52,541 bases of DNA from Waddlia chondrophila WSU 86-1044 (lineage in GTDB: Bacteria; Chlamydiota; Chlamydiia; Chlamydiales; CAMCWV01). Below, one piece after another: positions 34,954 to 43,995 of the stretch. The DNA lies in NCBI GenBank assembly GCA_945882915.1, contig CAMCWV010000002.1, positions 107,821 through 160,361 on the forward strand. The letters are read 5' to 3'. Within the stretch, counting starts at the first letter, position 1. Each line of letters starts with the position of its first letter. The notes under the pieces are model-generated. The model was not told the DNA's origin, did not search any database, and was given only the letters and a program-made list of their open reading frames with translations. A program made the position numbers and the translations under genes.

Positions 34954-36534
34954 TTATTGAATTTTGTCGGTGAGGAATTGGTTTACCTGCGAGATGGCAA
35001 TGCGCTCTTGGAGCAAGGTGTCTCGGTGGCGGACAGTGACTGTCTGATCCTGGAGCGTTTGAGTGTCGATCGTAAAGCAAAACGGTGTACCCGCCTCATC
35101 CATACGAGCGTAGCGCTTACCAATATTCTGCTTAACATCTAACTGAACGTTCCATGTCTGACGCAAGGTCATATAGAGCTTCTCAGCAATTTCTGGCATC
35201 CCATCCTTGTCAACAAGAGGGAAAATCCCCGCTTTAATAGGCGCCATGCGCGGATGAAACTTCATCACCACGCCACTTGGACGTTCTGGATCATCTGTAT
35301 AGGCTTCACAAAGCAGCGCCAAAACACCCCTGTCAGCACCAGCAGAAGGCTCAATCACATGAGGGAAGTACTTCTCGTTTGCTTGCTGGTCGTAGTACTT
35401 CATCCTGTCGCCATAGCCTGAGTGCTCTGCGTGCTGGCGGAGGTCATAATCACCACGATGCGCAATCCCTTCAAGCTCACCAAACCCTGGATCTGTGAAT
35501 GGGAAGCGGTACTCAATATCAGAACTACCTGCCCCTTCTTTAGCATAGTGGGCAAGCTCTTGTTTTGTCTGGGCCCGCAGACGCAAGTTATCACTAGAGA
35601 TCCCAAGCGACTTCCACCAATTAAAGCGGCGCTCTGTCCAGAAATTGTACCACTCATTTGCCTTTGAGGGGTGGACGAAGAATTCGATCTCCATCTGCTC
35701 AAACTCACGTGAGCGGAAAATAAAGTTACGGGGGGTCACTTCGTTGCGGAAGGCCTTGCCGATCTGGGCAATACCAAAAGGAACCTTCACGCGGCTAGTG
35801 TCAACGACATTGCGAAAGTTAGCAAAGATCCCCTGAGCCGTTTCTGGACGAAGGTAAGCAGCCGCTAAAGGATCTTCAAGTGCCCCCACAAAGGTCTTGA
35901 ACATCAAGTTAAACTGGCGAGGCTCCGTTAAAGTCCCTGGAGTGTCGGTGCTAGGACCAATTACCAATTTCTGGATCCCTGCTGGCAAGTCTGGATACGC
36001 TACAAGCTTTGGAGGAAGAAGCTCGCAAGAGCCATGACGACGCACGAGCTTTTCTGCCCGTTTTGTCCATACAGCTTCGGTGTCATCCCCTTCTAGAACA
36101 GCAAGCCATCCAAGTGCTTTAGCCTGACCTTCTTTTTGGATGATAAACTCTGAACACATGACATGATCGGCGCGGTATCTGCTTTTTGTTTCTCTGCAGT
36201 CCACCATCGGATCGTTAAAGCCGCCAACGTGCCCTGAAGCTATCCAAGCCTTTGGATTCATGATGATAGAGCTGTCCAGCCCCACCATCTCGATCATTTG
36301 ACTATCCAAACCAATCATAGGGAGGCGAACATAATCCTTCCACCAAGCGTCTTTGAGGTTGCGCTTTAGCTCAACACCAAGAGGTCCGTAGTCCCAAAAT
36401 CCGTTGATACCGCCGTAAATCTCGGAAGACTGAAAAATGAAGCCTCTGCGTCTGCAGAGCGATACGATCTTCTCCATCTTGGGGATGACCTTTTCCTTTG
36501 CAGGCTTTGTTTGTACATCTTTGTCTTCAGACAT
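34954..36534 (-). CDS. glyS: Glycyl-tRNA synthetase, dimeric archaeal/eukaryotic type
   Basis: A 526-aa class II synthetase charging tRNA-Gly. It has the dimeric (alpha2) GlyRS landmarks: RRRGFIFQSSEIYGGINGFW with DYGPLGVELKRN, LMFKTFVGA…AYLRPETAQGIF, motif 2 FRNEVTPRNFIFRSREFEQM, HVIEPSAGADRGVLALL, and a C-terminal anticodon-binding domain. It is not the alpha/beta GlyQS form that C. trachomatis has at the same place in the gene order (CT796). Start ATG at 36534 with an AAGGAG SD; a TTG one codon earlier was ignored. Convergent with cdd. Confidence 0.96.
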   Translation of the reverse strand: MSEDKDVQTKPAKEKVIPKMEKIVSLCRRRGFIFQSSEIYGGINGFWDYGPLGVELKRNLKDAWWKDYVRLPMIGLDSQMIEMVGLDSSIIMNPKAWIASGHVGGFNDPMVDCRETKSRYRADHVMCSEFIIQKEGQAKALGWLAVLEGDDTEAVWTKRAEKLVRRHGSCELLPPKLVAYPDLPAGIQKLVIGPSTDTPGTLTEPRQFNLMFKTFVGALEDPLAAAYLRPETAQGIFANFRNVVDTSRVKVPFGIAQIGKAFRNEVTPRNFIFRSREFEQMEIEFFVHPSKANEWYNFWTERRFNWWKSLGISSDNLRLRAQTKQELAHYAKEGAGSSDIEYRFPFTDPGFGELEGIAHRGDYDLRQHAEHSGYGDRMKYYDQQANEKYFPHVIEPSAGADRGVLALLCEAYTDDPERPSGVVMKFHPRMAPIKAGIFPLVDKDGMPEIAEKLYMTLRQTWNVQLDVKQNIGKRYARMDEAGTPFCFTIDTQTLQDQTVTVRHRDTLLQERIAISQVNQFLTDKIQ

Positions 36535-36637
36535 CAAAAACTCCTTAAATCCACATAATTAAATACAGAGGCGTGAGAGAGAAACACAAGAACAGGACGG
36601 GCAGGCTCAGCCTTCGGCTGTCAGGATAAAAACAAGT

Positions 36638-36804
36638 TAACAGTTCACATACCCAGGGCGATTTTATCAAGAAAGATTTGACGCTTACAGGGGGGTGTTT
36701 TGGCAGCCTTACGATTGAAGTGGCATTGCCCGCTTTCCTCCCTCTCTATTTTCTCTCACGTTCTCTGTGTTCTCTGTGTTTCGAAAAAAAATATTAATTA
36801 TTTA
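36638..36804. repeat. Family E element, partial copy in opposite orientation
   Basis: Begins TAACAGTTCACATACCCAGG, then AAGAAAGATTTGACGCTTAC and TTTCCTCCCTCTCTATTTTC, i.e. the complement of the right two thirds of the copies at 25288 and 42268. It stops in GAAAAAAAATATTAATT. The preceding 36535-36637 has only a small AGCCTTCGGCT hairpin and a GAGGCGTGAGAGAGAAAC piece of the same family. Confidence 0.85.
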
Positions 36805-36822
36805 TTCCCATCCAATTCTTTG

Positions 36823-37242
36823 TTAGGGCAAGAGGCGCGTGGCGAAGTTGGCTGGGAATGGCTCGTTTTTCAAGGAACTATACAGCCGGTAGCGGTACTT
36901 TGCAAAGATTCGATACGCAAAGTCTGCCCAAAATGTCGGCAAAAACGAAAGCAAACCAAATACCTTTAAAAAGCCACCAAGCCGCCATGCAACACGCAAA
37001 ACAGCCTTCCCTCGGAACAGAATTTTCTGCTCGGGACAAGTATAATACTCCAAAAGGACTAAGCTATCTACATCAGAATCAAGCTGCAGCGCTCCATACA
37101 ACTCTTTTTTTGCTGTAATCCCTTTTAAAGGGGCAAAAAGAAAGAGTGCTGCTTTGTCTTTTTTCAGCAGGAGACGAACAAAAAGATTGCAAATCGGACA
37201 CTCACCGTCATAGAAAACCAAATGGTGAGTAGCTTGTATCAC
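36823..37242 (-). CDS. DCC-family thiol-disulfide oxidoreductase-like protein (DUF393)
   Basis: A 139-aa protein of the DCC family, named for its N-terminal motif, here VFYDGECPICNLFVRLLLKK with a CxxC pair. The later family segments VLRVAWRLGGFLKVFGLLSF and PTFWADFAYRIFAKYRYRLY are present. The start is a GTG overlapping the dnaG stop (GTGA), with a GAAGGA SD, so it is translationally coupled to primase. Function is unknown; the CxxC suggests redox chemistry. Confidence 0.88.
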   Translation of the reverse strand: MIQATHHLVFYDGECPICNLFVRLLLKKDKAALFLFAPLKGITAKKELYGALQLDSDVDSLVLLEYYTCPEQKILFRGKAVLRVAWRLGGFLKVFGLLSFLPTFWADFAYRIFAKYRYRLYSSLKNEPFPANFATRLLP

Positions 37243-39023
37243 GACGATTCCTTCATAATAATAGGGTTTCTTCTGTGCCCGTCGTACTGCTTTACAAGAG
37301 CCAAAATCTCGTCATCTGCTTGGTTGCTCTGAATTTTCAATCTGATCTCTTCCCCCTTTTCCATCCAGTGGCGCGTTAGGAGCTGCTGCACCGTCTCTTT
37401 AAAGTGAACCTCTGCCCGGTCGAGATTGATTTTTTTTGTCGTCAGCTCCGAAAAGAAATCTTGCCCCTCAGGGTCGTCTAAACGGATTGCAAGCGAAAGT
37501 AAATCATGCGGCAGCTTCTTTTCGAAGGCCTCTAGATAAGCCTGATATAGCTGCCGACAAACAGGCACCCTGAAATGTTCGGGACGCAAATTAGCCTTAG
37601 AAATCTCTACGACCTTTAAATCGGAATCTCCAATCAAAAGAAGCCAGCGCAAAAGATCAGCTTCTAGCACCCGATCAGGGTCCACAGAAACAGCACCTGT
37701 ACTATCAGAACGTTTAATGTAGGTAACCCTTCCAATAGGCATGCCGGTTGCAACCATCTCTTCAGGGACATGGAGAAGGTGGGCAACTTTTCGCAAGCTT
37801 TCGTGGACCATGAGTGGATTGTCCCACTCTTGAATCTGCGTAGCAATAAGCTGAATGAGCTGATGCTTTCCTGCCGGAGAGTCGGCATTAACCTCTTTAG
37901 AAGAGACCTCAACTAAGAAAGTAAGGTAGTCAACGCTCTCTTCAAGGAGCTTTAAAAAGCCCTCAGGGCCACTTTCTGTGAGTATGGCATCAGGGTCTTT
38001 GCCATAGGGCATCCGAACAACAGAGACCTCTATCCCCTCTCTCTGAAAAAGATGACCCACTTTGCAAGCTGCCTTGCGGCCAGCCTCGTCGGCATCAAAT
38101 GCCAAGAAAACTTCACTAACGCCAAGGTTCACAAGCTCCCGAACATGCCCTTCACCAAAAGCAGTCCCCTGACCTGCAACTGTTGTGTTTAATCCCGCAT
38201 AGATAAGCCGAAGGGCGTCAATTTGACCTTCGACAATAATCGCCCGTCTTTCTTTGGCAATACGTCTACGGGAATAGTTTAAACCGAAAAGGACATTCGA
38301 CTTCTTAAAAAGGAGCGTCTCGGCAGTATTGATGTACTTGCCCCCAAACGTCGACTCCTTATATTTACGCGCAGAAAAGCCAATGACAAGTCCTTGTGTA
38401 TCGCGAATAGGAAAGGTGATCCTCTCAGAAAAAAACGGTCTCAATCCCCCATCTCTTCCCGCTGAGAGCAGCCCAGCTGCCTGCAAAACCTCTTCACTCA
38501 CCTTAAAGTTTTCCATCGCTTTAAGAAAAACGGTATGAGAAGAGGGCGCTAGACCTATTTGAAAGTGGCGAATGAATTCGAGGTCTAACCCTCGCTTATA
38601 AAGATAATTCAGGGCCTCGTGCCCCTCGGAAGTATGCAATAAAATAAATTGATAGAATCTGCAGGCATGCTCTAGAGCTTCCTTCAGAAGTGCTTTTGAA
38701 GGACCTTTCCACTCGCGCGCACTTTCGATTTGCTCGAGCTGAACATTAAACCGCTGCGCCAAATGCTCGACGGCATCTGAAAAGCTAAGTTTGAGGTACT
38801 GCATTAAAAACTGTATGGCATCGCCATGAGCGCCACACCCAAAGCAGTGGTAATGGGACTCCCCTTTTTGAATGAGGAATGAAGGAGTCTTCTCGTCATG
38901 AAAAGGGCAAAGCGCGCGGTAGCAAGAGCCTGTTCGCTTCAGGTCAATGTGAGAAGAGAGAACATCGACAACGTCAACTCTTCCTCGAAGAGTCTCCAAA
39001 CTTTCTTTGGTAAACAGCGCCAT
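37239..39023 (-). CDS. dnaG: DNA primase
   Basis: DnaG makes RNA primers for the replisome. The 594-aa protein has the CHC2 zinc finger (CPFHDEKTPSF…HCFGCGAHGD, residues 40-70), the catalytic core with IFPIRDTQG-like FPIRDTQGLVIGFSARKY, the TOPRIM Glu in IIVEGQIDALRL and Asp pair in AFDADEAGRKAA, and a C-terminal DnaB-interacting region. Its upstream leader is AT-rich with no SD, and a family A palindrome lies 25 bases before the ATG. It corresponds to CT794. Confidence 0.96.
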   Translation of the reverse strand: MALFTKESLETLRGRVDVVDVLSSHIDLKRTGSCYRALCPFHDEKTPSFLIQKGESHYHCFGCGAHGDAIQFLMQYLKLSFSDAVEHLAQRFNVQLEQIESAREWKGPSKALLKEALEHACRFYQFILLHTSEGHEALNYLYKRGLDLEFIRHFQIGLAPSSHTVFLKAMENFKVSEEVLQAAGLLSAGRDGGLRPFFSERITFPIRDTQGLVIGFSARKYKESTFGGKYINTAETLLFKKSNVLFGLNYSRRRIAKERRAIIVEGQIDALRLIYAGLNTTVAGQGTAFGEGHVRELVNLGVSEVFLAFDADEAGRKAACKVGHLFQREGIEVSVVRMPYGKDPDAILTESGPEGFLKLLEESVDYLTFLVEVSSKEVNADSPAGKHQLIQLIATQIQEWDNPLMVHESLRKVAHLLHVPEEMVATGMPIGRVTYIKRSDSTGAVSVDPDRVLEADLLRWLLLIGDSDLKVVEISKANLRPEHFRVPVCRQLYQAYLEAFEKKLPHDLLSLAIRLDDPEGQDFFSELTTKKINLDRAEVHFKETVQQLLTRHWMEKGEEIRLKIQSNQADDEILALVKQYDGHRRNPIIMKESS

Positions 39024-39047
39024 AGTTTTTAAAAACAGTTTTTATTA

Positions 39048-39140
39048 TATATACTCCTCTTAGTTGAAAATGGGAATTTGGACTAGCGCGGGAGCTTTTG
39101 CGCCGTCCAAGTTCCCATTTTCAGCTAATGAGGAGTATAT
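39048..39140. repeat. Family A palindromic element in the divergent dnaG/fliD promoter gap
   Basis: Arms ATACTCCTCTTAGTTGAAAA and TTTTCAGCTAATGAGGAGTA; the right arm has one inserted T (AATGAGG). The central part (GGACTAGCGCGGGAGC…GCGCCGTCC) combines two apex types. It fills more than half of the 166-base gap, so promoters of both genes must overlap or lie close to it. Confidence 0.92.
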
Positions 39141-39189
39141 AAGAATGTCGAAAAGAATTCTGCCGCAATAAACATTAAGAGGCAAGCTC

Positions 39190-40926
39190 ATGACAACCCC
39201 TACATCTTCTTCATCATCCGGTCCAACAGGTCTTGGTGGTGTTTCCTCGGGAATTGACACCGCCGGTTTAATCCAAAAAATGCTTGGGCCCGACAATCAA
39301 AAAATCACTGACCTGCAACAGAAAGAGCAGCTTAACAGCGCAAAGGTTGACACCTGGAATCAAATTGCCCTGCAACTCCAATCGCTCGCCACTGCGGTCT
39401 CGACATTAAAAGCTGACAACACGGGGACCAATACCCTTTTTGAAAATAAAGTCGCCACTCCCAGCGTTCAAGGGGCCGCAACAGTTATCGCTTCTACCAC
39501 AGCCGTGGCTGCTACCCACACCCTCTCGATTAACCAGCTCGCCAGACAACAGGTAGTCTACGGAACACAAAATCCGATGCCAAGCGTGACCGCAGGGGCA
39601 AAAACATTTATTCTAAACGGTAAGACATTCAATACAACAATCGATGCAAATACCACCGTGAGCGACATCGCCAACCTCATCAACAACCATTCCTACACGG
39701 CTGGAAAGGAATTGCAAGCTAATGTCATTGACAATCGTCTTGTCGTCCAAACAAAGAATACAGGAACTGCCTCCACAATCTCTGGAGCATTAAGTGGCCC
39801 CCCAGCGTTTACTCTTGCAAGCGACGACCCAAACAACCTTCTTCAACAGCTCGGCATTATCACAGAAGATCTTCCAGGAAGTCCTGGAACAGGAAAGTTT
39901 GTTAACGTGGCCCAAACCTCTGCCGACGCACAGGTTGTCATCGATGGCATTCCAGTGACCTCCGGCTCAAACGTGCTGACAAATACTATCAGAGGGGTGA
40001 CCATCAACCTCCAAAGAACAGGAGACCCCAATCTAACAGTCACCATTGCCTCTGATACTACAGCCATTAAACAGGCAATCAATGAGTTTGTCGACCAATA
40101 CAATGCTACCAGGGCGCTCATACAAAACACCCAGAACATTAAACTCAACCCAAATGACCAATTTGGGCCATTTTTCTCCGACTCACTGCTCCGAGACCTC
40201 TACAGCCAAGTTCGAACATTGACTACGGGAGGGGTAAAACTAGGTGGGGATAACTGGGCAGGCGTTATTACGGCTCAAAGCGCCGCCTCGCAAGGCTCCT
40301 CACAAATCACTCTGCAAGGGTTTACCACAACTCCTGGAACATTAAATGTCGGAGAAGGCTTCAATGTCAGCGGCGACCCCACAACGTATAAACTCACTTC
40401 AGCGGCAGCTATTGCTGGCGGCTCTGCTACAGTTGGGATCATCCCTCCACTGGTACGGACCCTTAATACAGGCACTGCGATCAACGTTGCAGTCTCCTCT
40501 TTAGATAGCATTGGTGTTGGCGTCCGAACAGATACCGTCTCTGGGGTAGCGGGAGTGCTGGGGGTTATAGACTCCGCCAAGCTAGACAACGCTCTGACAA
40601 GCAACTTTGATGGAGTCAAGAACCTCTTCAAGCAAACAGGAACCTCGGGAAATGCTGGGGTTGCTACCCGCTTGTACAATTGGATCGATAGGCAGACAAA
40701 AATCTCTGCTTTTTCAAATATCAAACGATCCATTGATGACGTAAAGATCCCAAACTATAATAGCCAAAACACTGATTTAGCGAACCAAATCATCCGGCTG
40801 CAAGCGCAAATCGTTCAAAAACAAAAGATATTAACGCTTCAGTTTGCAAATATGGAATCGGCGATTAGCAGGTCGCAAAGAGCAACTAGCTCGCTTTCCA
40901 ACCTCTCCAAAACAAGCACTGGCTAA
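39190..40926 (+). CDS. fliD: Flagellar hook-associated protein 2 / filament cap (FliD)
   Basis: FliD caps the flagellar filament and folds exported flagellin. The 578-aa protein has the N-terminal helical domain (GLGGVSSGIDTAGLIQKMLG…QLQSLATAVSTLKAD), the FliD_N region, a middle with TIDANTTVSDIANLINN and VVIDGIPVTSGSNVLTNTIR, and the FliD C-terminal pattern LDSAKLDNAL-like IDSAKLDNALTSNFDGVKNL with a final coiled coil. An insert of about 85 Ser/Thr/Gly-rich residues (around 355-440, ITLQGFTTTPGTLNVGEGFN) interrupts the usual D2/D3-to-C-terminal junction. No other flagellar gene is in the window. Lone cap in a chlamydial context is odd; a non-flagellar adhesin role is possible. Confidence 0.88.
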   Translation: MTTPTSSSSSGPTGLGGVSSGIDTAGLIQKMLGPDNQKITDLQQKEQLNSAKVDTWNQIALQLQSLATAVSTLKADNTGTNTLFENKVATPSVQGAATVIASTTAVAATHTLSINQLARQQVVYGTQNPMPSVTAGAKTFILNGKTFNTTIDANTTVSDIANLINNHSYTAGKELQANVIDNRLVVQTKNTGTASTISGALSGPPAFTLASDDPNNLLQQLGIITEDLPGSPGTGKFVNVAQTSADAQVVIDGIPVTSGSNVLTNTIRGVTINLQRTGDPNLTVTIASDTTAIKQAINEFVDQYNATRALIQNTQNIKLNPNDQFGPFFSDSLLRDLYSQVRTLTTGGVKLGGDNWAGVITAQSAASQGSSQITLQGFTTTPGTLNVGEGFNVSGDPTTYKLTSAAAIAGGSATVGIIPPLVRTLNTGTAINVAVSSLDSIGVGVRTDTVSGVAGVLGVIDSAKLDNALTSNFDGVKNLFKQTGTSGNAGVATRLYNWIDRQTKISAFSNIKRSIDDVKIPNYNSQNTDLANQIIRLQAQIVQKQKILTLQFANMESAISRSQRATSSLSNLSKTSTG

Positions 40927-40944
40927 GCACCCAAATTAGATCAC

Positions 40945-40962
40945 AGACCGTCTAAGGTCTGG
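40945..40962 (+). terminator. Short hairpin after fliD
   Basis: CAGACC-GTCTAA-GGTCTG, 18 bases after the stop, with a GATC…GATC extension outside. There is no long T run, so terminator function is only likely. Confidence 0.45.
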
Positions 40963-41047
40963 GATTGATCGTCTCCGATTATTTGCTTAAATCAACTCAC
41001 TGGAGTAAACTGGTTCGTTTCCGACACCCATTACCCCGACAAATCCA

Positions 41048-42211
41048 GTGACCAATCCAGCAAATAACTTAGCAAACGCCCACAATCTTTTTGTTACTTG
41101 TGCAAGCGGGCTAGAGCCGTGCCTCACCGAAGAGCTGACACAGCTGGGATTTGCCCCCTCCTCCACCGGCTTTCGCGGCGTCCATGTTCCATACAGTTTA
41201 GAAGCTATCTATACGATTAACTACTGCTCCCGCCTAGCAAGCAGGGTCCTGCTTCCCTTGATTAAGTTCGAGTGTCGCGATCAAAAAGACCTGTACACTT
41301 ACGCCTCAAAAATAGACTGGCCTCTCTACATTCCAAAAGGAAAAACCTTCGCCATCGATGCCCATGTTGACCACGACCAGCTACGCAATAGCTTATACGC
41401 AGCGCAAGTTGTAAAAGATGCGGTTTGTGACGTATTCCGGGCAAGCACAGGCGATCGCCCTTCTGTCGAACCCAAACAGCCAGACATTCAACTCAACCTA
41501 TTCATCCACCATACCGCAGCCGTAATTAGCCTTGACACCTCAGGCGGCCCGCTCCACAAGCGAAGCTACAGGCAGAAAGGAGGCGGTGCTCCCCTTCAGG
41601 AGTCTCTAGCAGCAGCGATTCTTCATATAGCAAGGTACCAAGCAGATGACATTCTTTGCGACCCTTGCTGCGGCAGCGGAACCCTTCTAATTGAAGCTGC
41701 CTATATCGCCTCACAAACCCCTCCAGGCTTCCTCAGAAAAAGATGGGGCTTTATGGCAATGCCAGGCTTTAATGAAGAGGAGTGGCTAAAAATAAGAGTA
41801 GCGGCAGATGCTAAGCGGATCCCCCTAAAAAGAAGGCACTTTACAGGGCTCGACATCAATAACGATGCAGTTGATGCCTGCCTGCTAAACCTAAGCACTG
41901 CAGGATTCAGCAAAGAAGTCGATGTCCGTCAGTCTGACTTCAGAATATACACTCCACGCACAGCTCCAACAATCATTGTCTGCAATCCTCCCTACGGGAA
42001 GCGAATGGACCCTGATGATGACGAAACGCTACACCAGCTCTATAGCGACCTCGGCGACTTCATGAAACAAAAAGGGGGCAAGCCCTCTCGCGGCTTTATC
42101 TTGACAGGGAATCTTGAACTTGGAAGGTCGGTGGGACTCAAGACATCGCAGAAGCACATCTTGAGCAACGGCGGAATTGACTCCCGCCTGCTCGAGTACA
42201 GACTCTACTAA
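41048..42211 (+). CDS. RlmL-type 23S rRNA guanine-N2 methyltransferase (THUMP + methylase)
   Basis: A 387-aa SAM-dependent methylase. The start NLFVTCASGLEPCLTEELTQ opens a THUMP RNA-binding domain; the methylase part has ICDPCCGSGTLLIEAAYIAS (SAM loop) and the catalytic CNPPYGKRMD (NPPY, N2-guanine methylation). The size matches the single-domain YpsC/RlmL-N proteins rather than fused E. coli RlmL/K. The start is a GTG with no SD. Exact target (G2445 of 23S rRNA) is inferred from the family. Confidence 0.9.
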   Translation: MTNPANNLANAHNLFVTCASGLEPCLTEELTQLGFAPSSTGFRGVHVPYSLEAIYTINYCSRLASRVLLPLIKFECRDQKDLYTYASKIDWPLYIPKGKTFAIDAHVDHDQLRNSLYAAQVVKDAVCDVFRASTGDRPSVEPKQPDIQLNLFIHHTAAVISLDTSGGPLHKRSYRQKGGGAPLQESLAAAILHIARYQADDILCDPCCGSGTLLIEAAYIASQTPPGFLRKRWGFMAMPGFNEEEWLKIRVAADAKRIPLKRRHFTGLDINNDAVDACLLNLSTAGFSKEVDVRQSDFRIYTPRTAPTIIVCNPPYGKRMDPDDDETLHQLYSDLGDFMKQKGGKPSRGFILTGNLELGRSVGLKTSQKHILSNGGIDSRLLEYRLY

Positions 42212-42267
42212 AGAACCTTGTGGTCCGTCAATATTCAAATTGCGGTGTGCTAGACTAAGAAGAAACG

Positions 42268-42517
42268 TAACAGTTCACATACCCCTCCTTCGTCGGTGCA
42301 TGTGAACTGTTAAAAACTTTTTTGTATTTTCTCTGTGCTCTCTCACGCCTCTGTGGTTAAAAAAACTTGTATTAATATTTTTGAAACACAGAGAACGTGA
42401 GAGAAAATAGAGAGGGAGGAAAGTGGCCAATGCCACTTCAATCGTCAGACTGCCAAAACACCCCCTATAAGCGTCAAATCTTTCTTGATAAAGTCGCTCT
42501 GGGCATGTGAACTGTTA
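42268..42517. repeat. Family E dispersed element, copy 2, supplying the ychF stop
   Basis: A 250-bp copy nearly identical to 25288-25541, with ends TAACAGTTCACATACCC and GGGCATGTGAACTGTTA. Its last three bases TTA are the ychF stop codon (TAA on the minus strand). The flanks GAAGAAACG and CGAAGAAACG look like a target duplication. Before it, 42226-42255 repeats the GTCAATATT…GTGTGCTAG motif from 17543. Confidence 0.9.
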
Positions 42518-43639
42518 CGAAGAAACGAGGAAGTCGATGACATCACCATCGCGGACGATGTACCCTTTCCCCTCTGCAGGCGCCTTGCCAGCGGTTCTTG
42601 CGCCAACTCGTCCTTTATAGGTCACCATATCCTCAAAAGAAACTACTTCAGCACGGATAAATCCTTTTTCAAAGTCGGTGTGAATACGTGCAGCAGCAGC
42701 AGGTGCCGCCGTCCCCTTGCGGATCGTCCACGCTCTTGTTTCGATCTCTCCGGTTGTTAGGTAGGTGATAAGCCCTAACATTTCAAATGATGCTGTAATA
42801 AGAAGTTCTAAGCCCGGCTCCTTTAGCCCTGCAGTTTCCAAAAACGACGTACGCTCCTCTTCCGGAAGCTGAGCTACCTGCGCTTCAAACTCTGCACAGA
42901 TGCAAACGACACTATTTCCTTCTGACGCCGCATACTTCCTAACAGCTTCAACATACTGATTTTCGCAGGCAGGCAGGTCCGTCTCAGCTACGTTTGCAAC
43001 ATAAAGCACCTTCTTGCTGGAAAGGAAACGGTACACCTTTAAAAGTTCTTGCTCTTCGACAGAGAGCTCCAGCGTGCGCAGAGGCAACTCTTTATTCAAG
43101 TGCTCAAGTAAACGCTCTAGCGCTGCAGTTGTTGGGAGGACGTCTTTATTTGCTTTTGCCTGCTTTTTTACTCTATCCACTGCCTTTTCAACGAGATTCA
43201 AGTCCGAAAGGATCAGCTCTAAGTTGATGATCTGAATATCTCGAATAGGGTCAACCTTTCCTGCAACGTGAACGACATTTTCGTCATCAAAGCAGCGAAC
43301 AACATGGACAATGGCGTCGGTTTCAAGAATATTCGTCAAAAATTGATTGCCGAGCCCCTCTCCTTTCGAAGCTCCTTCTACAAGCCCTGCGATATCGACA
43401 AACTTCATGGTTGCGTAGACAAGCTTCCTGCTGCTAGAGATCCCAGAAAGGACCCTGAGACGGCTATCGGGGACGTTGACAATCCCAATGTTTGGTTCAA
43501 TCGTACAAAAAGGGTAGTTAGAAGCTTCTGCTTGATTGCTGGTTAGCGCGTTAAAAAGTGTCGACTTTCCAACGTTGGGAAGACCAACAATACCGCAAGA
43601 AAGACTAGAAGAAAGAGCTGGGCCGTCCATAAAAAGCAT
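42515..43639 (-). CDS. ychF: Ribosome-binding GTPase/ATPase YchF (OLA1 type)
   Basis: YchF is a TRAFAC-class P-loop protein with preference for ATP that binds ribosomes. The 374-aa protein has G1 GIVGLPNVGKST, G3 VDIAGLVEG, the altered G4 NVAE (NxxE, family-typical), and a C-terminal TGS domain (GEIETRAWTIRKGT…YKGRVGARTAGKAP…VRDGDVIDFL). The last residues VSS-stop are shaped by the adjoining E element. Start ATG at 43639, or 43630; neither has a strong SD. First gene of the CT092-CT087-like block, but transcribed away from sctU. Confidence 0.95.
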   Translation of the reverse strand: MLFMDGPALSSSLSCGIVGLPNVGKSTLFNALTSNQAEASNYPFCTIEPNIGIVNVPDSRLRVLSGISSSRKLVYATMKFVDIAGLVEGASKGEGLGNQFLTNILETDAIVHVVRCFDDENVVHVAGKVDPIRDIQIINLELILSDLNLVEKAVDRVKKQAKANKDVLPTTAALERLLEHLNKELPLRTLELSVEEQELLKVYRFLSSKKVLYVANVAETDLPACENQYVEAVRKYAASEGNSVVCICAEFEAQVAQLPEEERTSFLETAGLKEPGLELLITASFEMLGLITYLTTGEIETRAWTIRKGTAAPAAAARIHTDFEKGFIRAEVVSFEDMVTYKGRVGARTAGKAPAEGKGYIVRDGDVIDFLVSS

Positions 43640-43684
43640 CCGTTATTGATTTTAAGTGAGAAAACATTTTGCTGTTGAATGCAA

Positions 43685-43773
43685 TTATAGTCGATTAAAT
43701 CTCAAATGATCGGCTCAGACAGCGCGGCTTTCGCTTTGTCTGAGCCGATCATTTGAGATTTAATCGACTATAA
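43685..43773. repeat. Family D palindrome
   Basis: A nearly perfect 89-bp palindrome: TTATAGTCGATTAAATCTCA followed by AATGATCGGCTCAGAC, a small apex (GCGCGGCTTTCGC), then the exact complement ending in TCGACTATAA. The same family at 47622-47787 has a C' hairpin inserted. It lies in the divergent ychF/sctU gap. Confidence 0.93.
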
Positions 43774-43820
43774 ACGCAAAGGCGCAAAGATGAGAAAGAA
43801 ATACAAAAGAAAGAAAAAAC

Positions 43821-43888
43821 AGGATAACCAGATAAATAGTTTAAAAAAGGGCGGCCCTTTTTTTTAAAACTATTTATCTGGTTATCCT
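43821..43888. repeat. Palindrome upstream of sctU
   Basis: AGGATAACCAGATAAATAGT and its exact complement, separated by a purine/pyrimidine centre (AAAAAAGGGC/GGCCCTTTTTTTT). The long T run after the GC core also fits an intrinsic terminator. A G12-type run follows at 43909-43922. Near it, GCAAAGGCGCAAAG and CTCTGTG pieces are small dispersed repeats. Confidence 0.85.
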
Positions 43889-43995
43889 CTCTGTGTTTTT
43901 TATGTTCGGGTGGGGGGGGGGGCGTGCACATAAAATTTTAAATTGACCACGTCTTATCATTATCCTATACTCAAAAGCTGAGGACTGAGTGTGTT

